64,000 nt of DNA from Bog-473 sp963809715. GTDB taxonomy: Bacteria; Actinomycetota; Acidimicrobiia; Acidimicrobiales; RAAP-2. Shown piece after piece: positions 41,593 through 51,284 of this stretch; positions within the stretch are counted from its first letter, which is position 1, and each line of letters starts with the position of its first letter. A model generated the notes under the pieces. It ran no database searches. It was not told where the DNA came from and worked only from the letters and a program-made list of their open reading frames with translations. Both the position numbers and the translations under genes were made by a program. The stretch covers positions 186,001 through 250,000 of the forward strand of contig CAWEKO010000002.1 in assembly GCA_963809715.1 (NCBI GenBank). Direction: 5' to 3'.

Positions 41593-44342
41593 TTGAAACT
41601 TCCGAAGACATCGCGGATGGTCATCGCGGCCTGGGCCGTGGCCGGGCTGGTCGCGTTCGGCATCGGGCTGGACCGGACCCTGGCCGGCGGTTGGCCCGGG
41701 TCCACGGCGATCTGGTTCAGTGCGGTCTTCGGCGTGCTCATGGCAGTCAGCTGGATCTGGCCCATCACGCTCTACATCGGCGGCGAGTCGGACGCCATCG
41801 ACTTCGACGAGGGGTTCCTCGTCCTGTTCCTCCTCCTCGTCCCGGCGTCCATGTCCGTGCTGGTGTTCGCGGCGGTGACCGTCGCGGCCCAGGCCATCAA
41901 GCGACGGCCCTTTGCCAAGTCGATCTTCAACGTGGGCCAGGTCGTGACCTCGGCCGGCGTGGGTGCCGTGGCCTTCGTGCTCCTCCAAGGATCCACCGAC
42001 ACGGTCGGCTACGCCAAGGTCGGTGCGGCCATCGTCGGCGCGCTCTGCTACTTCGTCGTGAACACCGGGTCCATGGTGACGATCATGGTCACGCTGGGGA
42101 CACCGTGGCGCAAGGTGGTGTTCGCCGGCATCGAGGGCAAACTCCTCATCGCCGCGGGCGGCATCTGTATCGCCATCCCGGCCGGATTGCTGCTGGCCCA
42201 GCATCCCCGCTACCTGCTCGTCGCCCTGCTGCCGGCCATCATCTTGCGCTTCGTGGGCGCGGGCCACTTCTACGCCCGGCACGACCGGGCCCGCCTGCAC
42301 GGGCTCTTCGAGGCCACGCTCGATGTCAACCGCAGCATGGGGATCGACGAGACCAAGGCGGCCGTGCTCAACGCGGCGTCCAGCCTGCTCCGCTCGCCCG
42401 ACGCCTCGCTGGGTGTCACCGAGCCCGGCGATGACGAGCTGGCCGCCCCGATGGCCGTGGGGGACGAGACCCTGTGGCTCCGCGTGGCCGGGCGCAGCCA
42501 GACCGAGCCCTTCGACGACGCCGACCAGACCCTGGTCGAGGCGCTGGCCTCGGTGGGTTCCGTCGCACTGGCCAACACGAGCCTCTACGCCGAGGTGCAG
42601 CAGCAGAAGGACAAGCTCTCGATCATCACGAGCAGCCTCGGCGAGGGCGTGTGCGCCATCAGCGAGACCGGAGAGATCAGCTTCTTGAACCCGGCCGGTG
42701 CCAGCATGCTGGGCTGGTACACCGTCGGCGCCGGTGAGGACGACGGCCCGATTCTGCCGGCCCACGAGACGCCGCGCTTCCTCCTCGACCCGGCCATGCG
42801 GGCCATCGCGCTGCGGCGCAACGTCACCAGTTACGACACCCGATTCGACCGGCCCGACGGCTCGCACTTCCCCGTGACGATGACGGCCTCGCCCGTCGTC
42901 GGCGGCTCGGCGCCGTCGGGGGCGGTGATCGTGTTCCGCGACACCTCGGAGCGCAAGGCCTTCGAGGAACAGCTGGCCCGCCACGCCTTCCAGGACGCGC
43001 TGACCGGCCTGGCCAACCGGCGCCTCCTGCTCGACCACCTCGACCACGCGCTGCTTGCAGGCGGACCGCAACGGCAGCCAGGTGGGGGTGCTGTTCTGCG
43101 ACATCGACCGCTTCAAGGTGGTGAACGACAACCTGGGCCACCAGGTGGGCGACGAGCTCCTGCGGGTGATCGGCGAGCGCCTGCGTCGCGCCGTGCGGCC
43201 CGGCGACACGCTCTCGCGCTTCGGCGGGGACGAGTTCGTCATCCTGCTCGAGGGCATCATGTCGCCCGACGACGCCAGCGACGTGGCCAACTCGGTCCTC
43301 GGCGCACTGCACGACCCGATCGTGCTCAGCGCCGGCCACGAGGTCGTGACGACGATGAGCATCGGCATCGCGCTGAGCGAGTACGGCAAGTCGCGCGACG
43401 ACCTGCTCCACGACGCGGACGTGGCCATGTATCGAGCCAAGGACCGGGGTCGGGGCGGACAGGTCGCCATGTTCGACGTGGCCCGCATGGGCGGCCGTTC
43501 GGCCGGCCGCCTCGATCTGGACACCGCGTTGCACCACGTGGTCGAGCGGGGCGAGGTCGAGATCCACTACCAGCCGCTGGTCTCGCTCGACGGACCGGCG
43601 CATCCTCGGGGCCGAGGCGTTGGTGCGCTGGAACCACCCCGACCACGGGATGCTCCTGCCCTCCCAGTTCATTCAGCTGGCCGAGGACAACGGCACCATC
43701 CTGCCCATCGGACATCTCGTCCTGGAGCAGGCCTGCCGCCAGATGAGGGAATGGTCGCAGCGGTTCGGGACCCGACTGCAGATCGGGGTCAACCTCTCCG
43801 CCCGCCAGTTCCAGCAGGTGAGCTTGGCCGACGACATCGCGGAGGTGCTGCGGACCACCGGGATCGAGCCTTCACAGCTGTGCCTCGAGATCACCGAGAG
43901 TCTGGCCATGGACGACGTCGAGCTCACGACCAGCATTCTGAGCCGGCTGCACACCGTCGGGGTCCGCCTGGCCATCGACGACTTCGGCACGGGCCACTCC
44001 TCGCTCGGCTACCTGGCCCGGTTCCCGATCGACGTCGTCAAGATCGACCAGAGCTTCGTACGCGACATCGACAAGGACCCGGTGAAGTCGGCCATCGTCT
44101 CCGCCGTGGTGGCGCTGTCCCAGGCCATCGACTCGACCACGGTGGTCGAAGGGGTGGAGACGGCGGCCCAACTCGAGGAGCTGCGGAAACTGGGATGCGA
44201 CGTGGCCCAGGGCTTCTACTTCGCACGCCCGGTGTCGGCCGCCGCGTTCGAGCGGCTGCTGACGGCGAGTGCGAGCCCGAGCACCACGGCGGGCCCACCC
44301 GACCTGCGCGTCGTCCGGGGCGGGGAGGCCGCCGCCGGGTAG
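41593..44342 (+). pseudogene. Membrane GGDEF-EAL (c-di-GMP) protein gene with two frameshifts
   Basis: The three consecutive frames join into one protein of about 915 residues. Residues 1-220 hold seven or so membrane helices (MASE-like), followed by a GAF-like region, a PAS region (LSIITSSLGEGVCAISETGE ... GAVIVFRDTSERKAFEEQL), a GGDEF domain (GVLFCDIDRFKVVND and RFGGDEFVILLE) and an EAL domain (GAEALVRW, CLEITESLAMDD, AIDDFGTGHSSLGYL, KIDQSFVRDI). Frame 1 changes to frame 2 near 43055 (HALL|QADRNGSQ), and frame 2 to frame 3 near 43600 (LDGP|RILGAEAL); each needs one extra base. Both catalytic motifs are intact, so either the gene is recently broken or the two breaks are sequence errors. Confidence 0.85.
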
Positions 44343-44374
44343 GCGGCCAGGCGGATCGCCTCACCACCCCGCAC

Positions 44375-44380
44375 TACGCT
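44375..44380 (+). promoter_or_regulatory. Leaderless -10 element (TACGCT) before B12-binding gene
   Basis: TACGCT lies eight bases before the ATG at 44389. There is no Shine-Dalgarno between them. Spacing fits transcription starting at the ATG. Confidence 0.45.
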
Positions 44381-44388
44381 TTGGCGCG

Positions 44389-44835
44389 ATGGTGGACGGC
44401 AGCGCAACGACCCGAACGGACTTCGGCACGGCCGCCGGCGACCGTCCGCTGCGCGTCCTCATGGCCAAGGTCGGTCTGGACGGACACGACCGCGGGCTGC
44501 GCGTCGTGGCCCGCATCCTGCGCGACGCCGGTTGCGAGGTGGTCTATGCCGGCCTGCGCCAGTCACCCGAGAGCATCGCGGCCATGACGGTGCAAGAGGA
44601 CGTCGACGTGGTGGGCGTGTCGATGCACAACGGGGCCCACCTCACGCTGGCGCCCGCCGTCGTCGGAGCCCTGCGCCAGGCCGGGCTGGAGACGCCGGTG
44701 GTGGTCGGCGGGATCGTGCCGCCGGGCGACGTGGCGGTCCTGCTCGCCGACGGGGTCGCGGCGGTGCTCGGGCCGGGCGCCTCGAACGAAGAAGTGGTGG
44801 CCACCGTACGGGCCGCAGCGTTCCCCGCGAACTAG
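44389..44835 (+). CDS. Cobalamin-binding (B12) domain protein
   Basis: A 148-residue stand-alone B12-binding domain like the small C-terminal part of methylmalonyl-CoA mutase. The cobalamin-ligating motif is KVGLDGHDRGLRVVA (DxHxxG), with VDVVGVSMHNGAH and VVVGGIVPPGDVAVL as the other conserved loops, so it binds cobalamin at the lower axial His. It would act with a separate mutase large subunit (isobutyryl-, ethylmalonyl- or 2-hydroxyisobutyryl-CoA mutase type); none is in the window. Its stop overlaps that of the convergent EtfBA gene by four bases. Confidence 0.88.
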   Translation: MVDGSATTRTDFGTAAGDRPLRVLMAKVGLDGHDRGLRVVARILRDAGCEVVYAGLRQSPESIAAMTVQEDVDVVGVSMHNGAHLTLAPAVVGALRQAGLETPVVVGGIVPPGDVAVLLADGVAAVLGPGASNEEVVATVRAAAFPAN

Positions 44836-46640
44836 CCGGCGGTCGTCTGGAGCAGCGCCTGCTGGAGGAGTGGCACGACCTCGTGCCAGTCGGCCACGAT
44901 GCCCACGTCGCAGTGCTCGAAGACCGGTGCGCCGGGGTCATGGTTCACGGCGAGGATGGTGCCCGCACTGCGCACGCCGACCACGTGGTTGAACTTCCCG
45001 CTCAGGCCGATGGCCACGTAGAGGCGCGGCGCAATGGAGCGGCCCGTGATGCCGACCTGGCGGGCCCGGGGCGCCCAGCCCTTGTCGGTCACCTTGCGGG
45101 TGGCGGCGAGTTCGGCTCCGAGCACCGCAGCCAGGGGTGCGAGCTGCTCGTACTCGTCGGGGGCCACGCCGACGCCCACGCCGATGACCACGTCGGCCCG
45201 CGCCAAGGTCTCGACGTCGTCGTTGCGGCGTTCCTCGAGGAGCCGGACCTGGTCGAGGGAGGGCACCGGGCGGGTGGTGGTCGTGGCGGCCGTGCCGCTC
45301 GCCGGTGCCGCCAAGGGGAGAACGCCCGGACGGATGGTGACCATCGAGGTGGTGCTGCGGCAGGTGATATCGGCGACGAGCGCGCCGGCGAAGGCCGGCT
45401 TGGCTGCCACGAGCGTGCCGTCGCCCGAGCTCGACAGGGCGACCGCGTCGCCCACCAGACCCGAACCGGTGGCCGCGGCCGCCCGGGCCGCCACCTCCCG
45501 GCCGAACGAGGTGCTCGGGGCGAGGAGGGCCCAGGGCCGCCGTTCGAGGACGTACTCGGTCACGGCCCGGGCCACGTCGCCCGGCAGCTCCGAACCGACC
45601 AGCGTGCAGAGGGTGTCGACGCCGGCTGCGGCGCGTCCGCCGTCCTCCGAGGCGGCTGCGCCCGGCGCGAGGGCCTCGACCGTGCCGCCGACGAGCTCGG
45701 CCAGCCCCACCGCCGCGCCGACCAGCTCGGCGCCCACCTGGGGCCGGCCCGGTTCGAGCAGGACGGCCAGCACCCGCTCGCCGGGGGCGCGCACGGCGCG
45801 AATTCGCTCGGTCGGGGCGGCGCCCCCTGCCGAGACCGTGAGCGCCCCGCGCTCGGCCAGCGTCCGGACGGCCACCTGGACCTGCTCGCCCACCGGACCG
45901 TCGAGCACCCGCAGCATGCGGTTGTGCTCCATCGGGTGGGTGGGGCCGACCACGGTCGGGCTTCCGGGCTCGCCCCAGGGGCCCGCGCCCAGCTCGGCGG
46001 GACCGACGCGGGTGATCCGATCGGCGGGCACCGCAGCCCGACCCTCGGGGTTCACCTTGCACGGGTCGCACAGCCGCTCGGCCACCGACAGGACGGCGGG
46101 CAGCTGCACCTCGACGTCCGACACGCCGTCGTCCAACTCGAGCTCGCAGCGGAGCCACTCACCGCGGTCTTCGAGTCGCTTGACCCCGCCGGCGAAGGGC
46201 AAGCCGAGGAGCTCGGCCAGTTCCGGCCCGACCTGGCCGGTCTCGCCATCGAGCGAGTTGCGACCCACGAGCACGAGGTCGTAGGGGCCGCTGCCTTCGA
46301 GCGCGGCGGCGAGGGCCCGGGCCGTGGCCAGCGTGTCGGAGCCGGCGAAGGCCTCGTCGCAGACGTGGAGCCCTCCGTCGGCGCCCCAGGCCACCGCCTC
46401 GCGCAACACGTCCTCGGCGCTGGGCGGACCGAGCGTCAGCGCCGTGCAGGTCCCACCCGTCTCGCGGGCCAGCGTGACCCCGTGGGCCACGGCCCGGCGG
46501 CAGTAGGCGTTCATCTCGAGGTCGAGACCGTCACGCACCAAGCGGCCGTCCTCGAGACGCATCGACTCGGCCAGGGGGATCTGCTTGGCCAGCGAGGCAA
46601 TACGCAACGGGCCGCCCACCGCCCGGTCCACCCCGTTCAC
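44832..46640 (-). CDS. Fused electron transfer flavoprotein (beta-alpha)
   Basis: A 602-residue fusion. Residues about 10-245 are EtfB (FixA) (LRIASLAKQIPLAES, ALTLGPPSAEDVLREAVAWG, DLVLVGRNSLDGETGQVGP then LAELLGLPF), and about 280-602 are EtfA (FixB), whose C-terminal FAD motif is visible (LYVAIGLSGKFNHVVGVRSA, AVNHDPGAPVFEHCDVGIVA). ETFs pass electrons from acyl-CoA dehydrogenases to a quinone reductase. A single fused chain is uncommon; the two subunits are normally separate genes. The GTG start at 46640 overlaps the MFS stop by four bases (GTGA), so it is coupled to the transporter gene. Confidence 0.88.
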   Translation of the reverse strand: MNGVDRAVGGPLRIASLAKQIPLAESMRLEDGRLVRDGLDLEMNAYCRRAVAHGVTLARETGGTCTALTLGPPSAEDVLREAVAWGADGGLHVCDEAFAGSDTLATARALAAALEGSGPYDLVLVGRNSLDGETGQVGPELAELLGLPFAGGVKRLEDRGEWLRCELELDDGVSDVEVQLPAVLSVAERLCDPCKVNPEGRAAVPADRITRVGPAELGAGPWGEPGSPTVVGPTHPMEHNRMLRVLDGPVGEQVQVAVRTLAERGALTVSAGGAAPTERIRAVRAPGERVLAVLLEPGRPQVGAELVGAAVGLAELVGGTVEALAPGAAASEDGGRAAAGVDTLCTLVGSELPGDVARAVTEYVLERRPWALLAPSTSFGREVAARAAAATGSGLVGDAVALSSSGDGTLVAAKPAFAGALVADITCRSTTSMVTIRPGVLPLAAPASGTAATTTTRPVPSLDQVRLLEERRNDDVETLARADVVIGVGVGVAPDEYEQLAPLAAVLGAELAATRKVTDKGWAPRARQVGITGRSIAPRLYVAIGLSGKFNHVVGVRSAGTILAVNHDPGAPVFEHCDVGIVADWHEVVPLLQQALLQTTAG

Positions 46641-48397
46641 GCCCCGGGGGCGCCGGTCCGGGTCAGCACCCGCTCGTCCACGGGCTCGTCGATGGCCGGC
46701 GTGTAGACGTAACGCTTGCCCCGGGTCCACGACGCGGCGGCCGCGGCCAGGCTCATCACGATGGCGAAGTCGAAGGCGGCATGGAGACCCTTGGTGAAGG
46801 GGCCGGCGATGAGGCCCGGGAAGAAGCCGCGCTGGGCCAGCGCCGCCTGCTGGGTCGCGGTCAGGTGCGCGATGGTCTGCGCCCCGACCAGGTGCTGGAC
46901 CGGGTTGTAGCCCAAGAAGGCCGCGAACAGCGTCGAGATCGGCGGCAGGTGCGACGCCTGGTCCGCCACGGGACCGGGCACGCCGTGGGCCAGCAGTCCG
47001 GCGGAGACGTTGTGGGGGAGCGCGTCGGACAGGCCGACGATCATCAGCGAGAAGAAGATGCCGATGGAGATCACCTGGGCCGAGTTCTGGAACGTGGTGT
47101 TCATGCCCGACCCGGCACCACGGTGCTCAGGCGGCAATGAGTTCATGACCCCGGTGCGGTTGGGCGCACCGAACGACGCCATGGTGAAACCGGTGAAGAA
47201 GAGGATGACGGCGAAGACCGGGTAGGAGAAGTTGATGGGGAGGGCCTCGAGCAGGACGAAGCAGATGGCCGTGCCGATCATGCCGCCGGTGGCGAACGGG
47301 CGCGGTCCGTAGCGGTCCGAGAGCACACCCGATATCGGCCCGGCGATGAACATGCCCACGGTGAGCGGGATCATGGCGATGCCGGCCCACAGCGGCGTGG
47401 AGGAGAACGAGTACCCGTGCAGGGGCAGCCAGATCCCCTGGAGCCAGATGATCAGCATGAACATCAGGCCACCGCGGCTGATGGCGGCCAGGAAGCTGGC
47501 GAAGATGCCGGCGGTGAAGGCGCGGATCTTGAAGAGGCGCAGCGTGAACATCGGCTCGCGCACCCGGACCTCGATGATGCAGAAGATGACGAGGAGGACG
47601 ACGCCCAGCGTCAGGGTGAAGATGACGCGCGGGCTGGTCCAGCCCATGGCGTGCCCGCCGTAGGGCTCGATGCCGTAGGTGATGCCCACCATGATGCTGA
47701 CCAACCCGAGGGCGAAGGTGGCGTTGCCCCACCAGTCGATGTGCGCCGAGCGGCGCTGGCCCAGCTCGCGCAGCTGCAGGTAGCCCCAGATGGTGGCGAA
47801 GAGGCCGATGGGCACGGAGACCAAGAAGATGAGGCGCCAGTTGATCGGGGCCAAGATGCCCCCCAGGATCAGCCCGAGGAAGGATCCGCTGAAGGCGGCC
47901 GCCTGGTTGACGCCGAGGGCCATGCCCCGCTGGTTCTCGGGGAAGGCGTCGGTGAGGATGGCGGCCGAGTTGGCCATGAGCATGGCCGCACCCACGCCCT
48001 GGAAGATGCGCATGATGATCAGGTACATCCCGGCGGCGTCGCCGGTCAGCCAGCACACGCTGAGGGCGAGCGAGAAGAAGGTGAAGACGGCGAAGCCCAG
48101 GTTGTACATGCGGACCCGTCCGTACATGTCGCCCAGGCGGCCCAGCGTCACCACGAGCACGCTGGTGGTGACGAGGAAGCCCAGGATCATCCAGAGCAGG
48201 TAGAAGCTTTGGCCCGCTTGCAGCGGGTCGATGCCGATGCCCCTGAAGATGTCGGGTAGCGAGATCAGGACGATGGACCCGTCGATCGTGGCCATGAGCA
48301 TGCCCAGGGTGGAGATGAACAGGGCCACCCACTTGTAGTTGTCGGGCAGCGGTCCGGTCGGGTCGGGGCGGCGGAACCAGCCCGGATGCGCCGTCAC
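46637..48397 (-). CDS. MFS drug:H+ antiporter-like transporter (DHA2, 14 TM)
   Basis: A 586-residue transporter with fourteen predicted helices. DHA2 features are visible: motif A LGRLGDMYGRVRMYNLGF, motif C near LGVNQAAAFSGSFLGLILGG, and MATIDGSIVLISLPDIF in helix 1 (the DGSIV motif). Such proteins export drugs or toxic compounds using the proton gradient. Its role next to a fused ETF is not clear from known pathways. GTG start (48397); upstream 70-80 bases away is a candidate operator at 48471-48487. Confidence 0.9.
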   Translation of the reverse strand: MTAHPGWFRRPDPTGPLPDNYKWVALFISTLGMLMATIDGSIVLISLPDIFRGIGIDPLQAGQSFYLLWMILGFLVTTSVLVVTLGRLGDMYGRVRMYNLGFAVFTFFSLALSVCWLTGDAAGMYLIIMRIFQGVGAAMLMANSAAILTDAFPENQRGMALGVNQAAAFSGSFLGLILGGILAPINWRLIFLVSVPIGLFATIWGYLQLRELGQRRSAHIDWWGNATFALGLVSIMVGITYGIEPYGGHAMGWTSPRVIFTLTLGVVLLVIFCIIEVRVREPMFTLRLFKIRAFTAGIFASFLAAISRGGLMFMLIIWLQGIWLPLHGYSFSSTPLWAGIAMIPLTVGMFIAGPISGVLSDRYGPRPFATGGMIGTAICFVLLEALPINFSYPVFAVILFFTGFTMASFGAPNRTGVMNSLPPEHRGAGSGMNTTFQNSAQVISIGIFFSLMIVGLSDALPHNVSAGLLAHGVPGPVADQASHLPPISTLFAAFLGYNPVQHLVGAQTIAHLTATQQAALAQRGFFPGLIAGPFTKGLHAAFDFAIVMSLAAAAASWTRGKRYVYTPAIDEPVDERVLTRTGAPGA

Positions 48398-48470
48398 CGT
48401 CGCACCGGCCCGAAGGCCGGGTCGCTCGCGCCGACCGGTGTCGGGACATGCGGCGGCGAGGTGGCGAGAC

Positions 48471-48487
48471 GTTTGATAACGCCAAAC
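48471..48487. promoter_or_regulatory. Inverted repeat upstream of MFS-ETF genes
   Basis: GTTTG-ATAACGC-CAAAC is an inverted repeat of 5-base arms around a 7-base centre, 73 bases upstream of the MFS start. It could be the operator of a TetR-type regulator, but no regulator gene lies nearby. It might occur by chance. Confidence 0.25.
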
Positions 48488-48517
48488 TACTCGCCGCGGG
48501 GCCGCCCCGGCTCTCCG

Positions 48518-50152
48518 CTAGCGGCCCAGGGCCGCGCCCTCGGGGCTGCGCGGGTCGGACGCGCCCAGGACATGTGACCTCCCGGCGACTGAGGTCACCG
48601 CGATGATCTGGGCGCAACCGACGGCGGTCGGGTCGAAGGCCCGGATGGCCTGGACCCGGTGCCCGCGCTCGCGCAGCCCTTCCATCCAGCCCGGCGGCGC
48701 GTCCGCCTCGGCCAGGACGGTCAGGTCGTCGCCCCACCACAGGCGGAACGGGCCGGCGGCCGGCGCGTCGAGGGACAGGCGTGGCGCCGAGACGGCCCGA
48801 GCCGGGTCCTGGCCGGCCCTGAGCATCCGGGCCAGCAGCTGGACGAGGATCTGCGGCTGCGCGTCGCCGCCCATGGCGCCGACGAGGTGGCTGAGAGAGC
48901 CGTCGGCCGACGTCACCAGCATGGGGGAGAGGGTGTGCGGGGGCCGCCGCCGCGGGCCGAGCTCGGCCGGGTGGCCCTCGACGAGCGAGAAGCCGACACC
49001 CCGGTTGTGGAGGAAGATGCCGGTCCTCGGCTCCAAGAGGTGCGAGCCGAAGTCCAGCGCGTTGGATTGGGTCAGCGACACCCCGAGGCCGTCGCCGTCG
49101 ATGGCGCACAGGTGCGTGGTGTCCCCGTCGCCGACCCGGGCGACGGACGGGGCGATCGAGCCGGCACCGGGGGTGACGTCGGAGGGGGCGGCCCGGGCCG
49201 CCGAGATGCGGGCGGCGGCGGCGGCGAGCCGAGCCGGGTCGAGGAGGTCGGTCCCGTCGGCGCCGTCGAAGAGCACATCGGGACGGTCGTGCCCGACGGC
49301 GCGCCAGGACTCGACCATCAGGTGGGCCCAGGCCGGGTCGTCGGGGTCGGTGCCCAGCCCGGCCGCCTCGGCCACGGCGGCGCCGGCCAGGGTCAGGTAG
49401 CCCTGTGAGGGCGCGGGCACCGTCCACAGCTCGTGGCCCCAGGCGCGCGTGCGCAGGGGATCGCACCATTCGGCCACGGACGTGTCGAAGTCCCCCGGCG
49501 CGAAGTGCCCGGCGCCCAGGTCCAACAGTCCCCGTCCGAACTCGCCTCCGTAGAAGCCGGACCGCCCTTCCGCCGCCAGGGCGCGCAGCGTGCGGGCGAT
49601 GCCGGGCAGACGCACCTGCTGCCCGATGTCGAGCGGGCCGTCCGGGCAGAGCTCGCCGGCCCCCGGGAGGGCGTGGACCAGGTTGCTGGCCAGGGCCAGC
49701 ATGATCGAGGCCGGGAAGCCGTCGGCGGCCAGCTCGATCGCCGGGGCCAGCACGTCGGCCCAGGCCAGACGGCCGTAGCGCTCGTGCAGGGCCAACCAGC
49801 CGTCGACGGCGCCCGGCACCTCCACGCTGCGGATGTCACCCCGCAGCGGCATGGTGCCCAGCCCCTCCGCCCGCATCCGCGCCGGGTCGGACCCCGATCC
49901 GGCGCGGCCCACGCCGAGCAGGGCCTCGGGCGCCCTTCCGGGGGCGCAGATCATGGCCAGCATGTCCCCGCCCAGCCCGCAGAGGTGCGGCCCCACGACC
50001 GCCATGGCGGCGGCGGTGGCGACGGCGGCATCGGCGCCCGAACCGCCCTGGGCCAGGACGCTGATCCCGGCCGACACGGCGAGCTGATCGGCGGCGGACA
50101 CCAGACCACGCGCACCCGTGCGCGACGCGAAAGGAGCGAGAGGCAGGCTCAT
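48518..50152 (-). CDS. ggt: Gamma-glutamyltransferase family protein
   Basis: A 544-residue Ntn-hydrolase of the GGT family. The nucleophile is Thr345 in DTTHLCAIDGDG, where the proprotein would be autocleaved, and GPHLCGLGGDMLAMI, DIRSVEVPGAVDGWL, RRPPHTLSPMLV and LVGAMGGDAQPQ are conserved elements. GGT transfers gamma-glutamyl groups from glutathione and related thiols; in a mycothiol producer the natural substrate may differ. There is no obvious signal peptide, so it is likely cytoplasmic, unlike secreted GGTs. Its ATG lies one base after the stop of the mycothiol-dependent dehydrogenase gene, so the two are co-transcribed. Confidence 0.9.
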   Translation of the reverse strand: MSLPLAPFASRTGARGLVSAADQLAVSAGISVLAQGGSGADAAVATAAAMAVVGPHLCGLGGDMLAMICAPGRAPEALLGVGRAGSGSDPARMRAEGLGTMPLRGDIRSVEVPGAVDGWLALHERYGRLAWADVLAPAIELAADGFPASIMLALASNLVHALPGAGELCPDGPLDIGQQVRLPGIARTLRALAAEGRSGFYGGEFGRGLLDLGAGHFAPGDFDTSVAEWCDPLRTRAWGHELWTVPAPSQGYLTLAGAAVAEAAGLGTDPDDPAWAHLMVESWRAVGHDRPDVLFDGADGTDLLDPARLAAAAARISAARAAPSDVTPGAGSIAPSVARVGDGDTTHLCAIDGDGLGVSLTQSNALDFGSHLLEPRTGIFLHNRGVGFSLVEGHPAELGPRRRPPHTLSPMLVTSADGSLSHLVGAMGGDAQPQILVQLLARMLRAGQDPARAVSAPRLSLDAPAAGPFRLWWGDDLTVLAEADAPPGWMEGLRERGHRVQAIRAFDPTAVGCAQIIAVTSVAGRSHVLGASDPRSPEGAALGR

Positions 50153-50153
50153 C

Positions 50154-51239
50154 TCAGAGGACGACCACGGAGCGCAGCACCTCGCCCCGCTCCATGCGGC
50201 TGAAGGCCCCCTCGACGCCGTCGATGCCGATCGTCTCGGTGACGAACCGGTCGAGGTCGAGGCGACCCTCGAGATAGAGGTCGACGAGCATCGGGAAGTC
50301 CCGTGACGGCAGGCAGTCGCCGTACCAGCTCGGCTTGAGCTGACCGCCGCGCCCGAAGAATTCGATCATGGGCAGGTCGATCTTCATGTCGGGCGTCGGC
50401 ACACCGACCTGGACCAGGGTGCCGGCCAGGTCACGGGCGAAGAAGGCCTGTTCCATCACCTTCGGATTGCCCACCGCCTCGATGCACACGTCGGCGCCGT
50501 TGCCGCCGGTGACCGAACGGATGGCCTCGACCGGGTCCGACGCGCCGGCGTCGACCGTGTGGGTGGCGCCGAACTCGCGGGCCAGCTCGAGCTTCTTCGG
50601 GTCGAGATCGACGGCGATGATGACGGCCGCCCCGGCCAACGTCGCCCCGGCGATGGCGGCACAGCCGACGCCGCCGCAGCCGAAGACGGCGACCGAATCG
50701 CCCAGTCCGACGTTCCCGGTGAACATTGCCGCGCCGAGACCGGCCATCACGCCGCACCCGAGCAGGCCCGCCGCCTCGGGCTTGGCCGCCGGGTTCACCT
50801 TGGTGCACTGCCCGGCGGCGACCAGCGTCTTGTCGGCGAAGGCACCGATGCCCAGGGCCGGGGAGAGGGGCGTCCCGTCGGCCAGCGTCATCTTCTGGGT
50901 CGCGTTGTGCGTGGAGAAGCAGTACCAGGGTCGGCCGCGCCGGCAGGCCCGGCACTCGCCGCACACGGCGCGCCAGTTGAGCACGACGAAGTCGCCGGGC
51001 TGCAGGTCACCCGAGTCGGGTCCGACCGACTCGACGACACCCGCGGCCTCGTGGCCGAGGAGGAAGGGAAAGTCGTCGTTGATACCGCCCTCGCGGTAGT
51101 GCAGGTCGGTGTGGCAGACGCCGCAGGCCTGGACCGCGACGACGGCCTCCCCGGGCCCGGGGTCCGGTACGACGATCGTCTCGAGGCTGACCGGCGCGCC
51201 CTTGGACTTGGCCACCACCCCGCGCACTTCCTGTCCCAT
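50154..51239 (-). CDS. mscR: S-(hydroxymethyl)mycothiol dehydrogenase
   Basis: A 361-residue zinc-dependent alcohol dehydrogenase. The opening VRGVVAKSKGAPVSLETIVV and GVCHTDLHYREGGINDDFPF are characteristic of mycothiol-dependent formaldehyde dehydrogenase; catalytic zinc ligands lie in CGVCHTD and GHEAAG, and structural zinc cysteines in AVCGECRACRRGRPWYC. GCGGVGCAAIAGA is the NAD loop. It oxidises S-hydroxymethyl-mycothiol, formed spontaneously from formaldehyde, to the formyl thioester. Its presence supports an actinobacterial host. ATG at 51239 with GGAGGAG upstream; an in-frame longer start is unlikely. Gene order with GGT suggests thiol or aldehyde stress handling. Confidence 0.93.
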   Translation of the reverse strand: MGQEVRGVVAKSKGAPVSLETIVVPDPGPGEAVVAVQACGVCHTDLHYREGGINDDFPFLLGHEAAGVVESVGPDSGDLQPGDFVVLNWRAVCGECRACRRGRPWYCFSTHNATQKMTLADGTPLSPALGIGAFADKTLVAAGQCTKVNPAAKPEAAGLLGCGVMAGLGAAMFTGNVGLGDSVAVFGCGGVGCAAIAGATLAGAAVIIAVDLDPKKLELAREFGATHTVDAGASDPVEAIRSVTGGNGADVCIEAVGNPKVMEQAFFARDLAGTLVQVGVPTPDMKIDLPMIEFFGRGGQLKPSWYGDCLPSRDFPMLVDLYLEGRLDLDRFVTETIGIDGVEGAFSRMERGEVLRSVVVL

Positions 51240-51284
51240 GCAGGCTCCTCCTGGTCGACGAGTCCACATGATGCCCGATCGGAC

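Noticed and set aside
41011..43524. 837-codon minus-strand open frame with QADPFQ-like repeats
   Set aside because: It is the reverse complement of the subtilisin repeat and the GGDEF/EAL gene. Its repeats arise from the WNGSA codons on the other strand.
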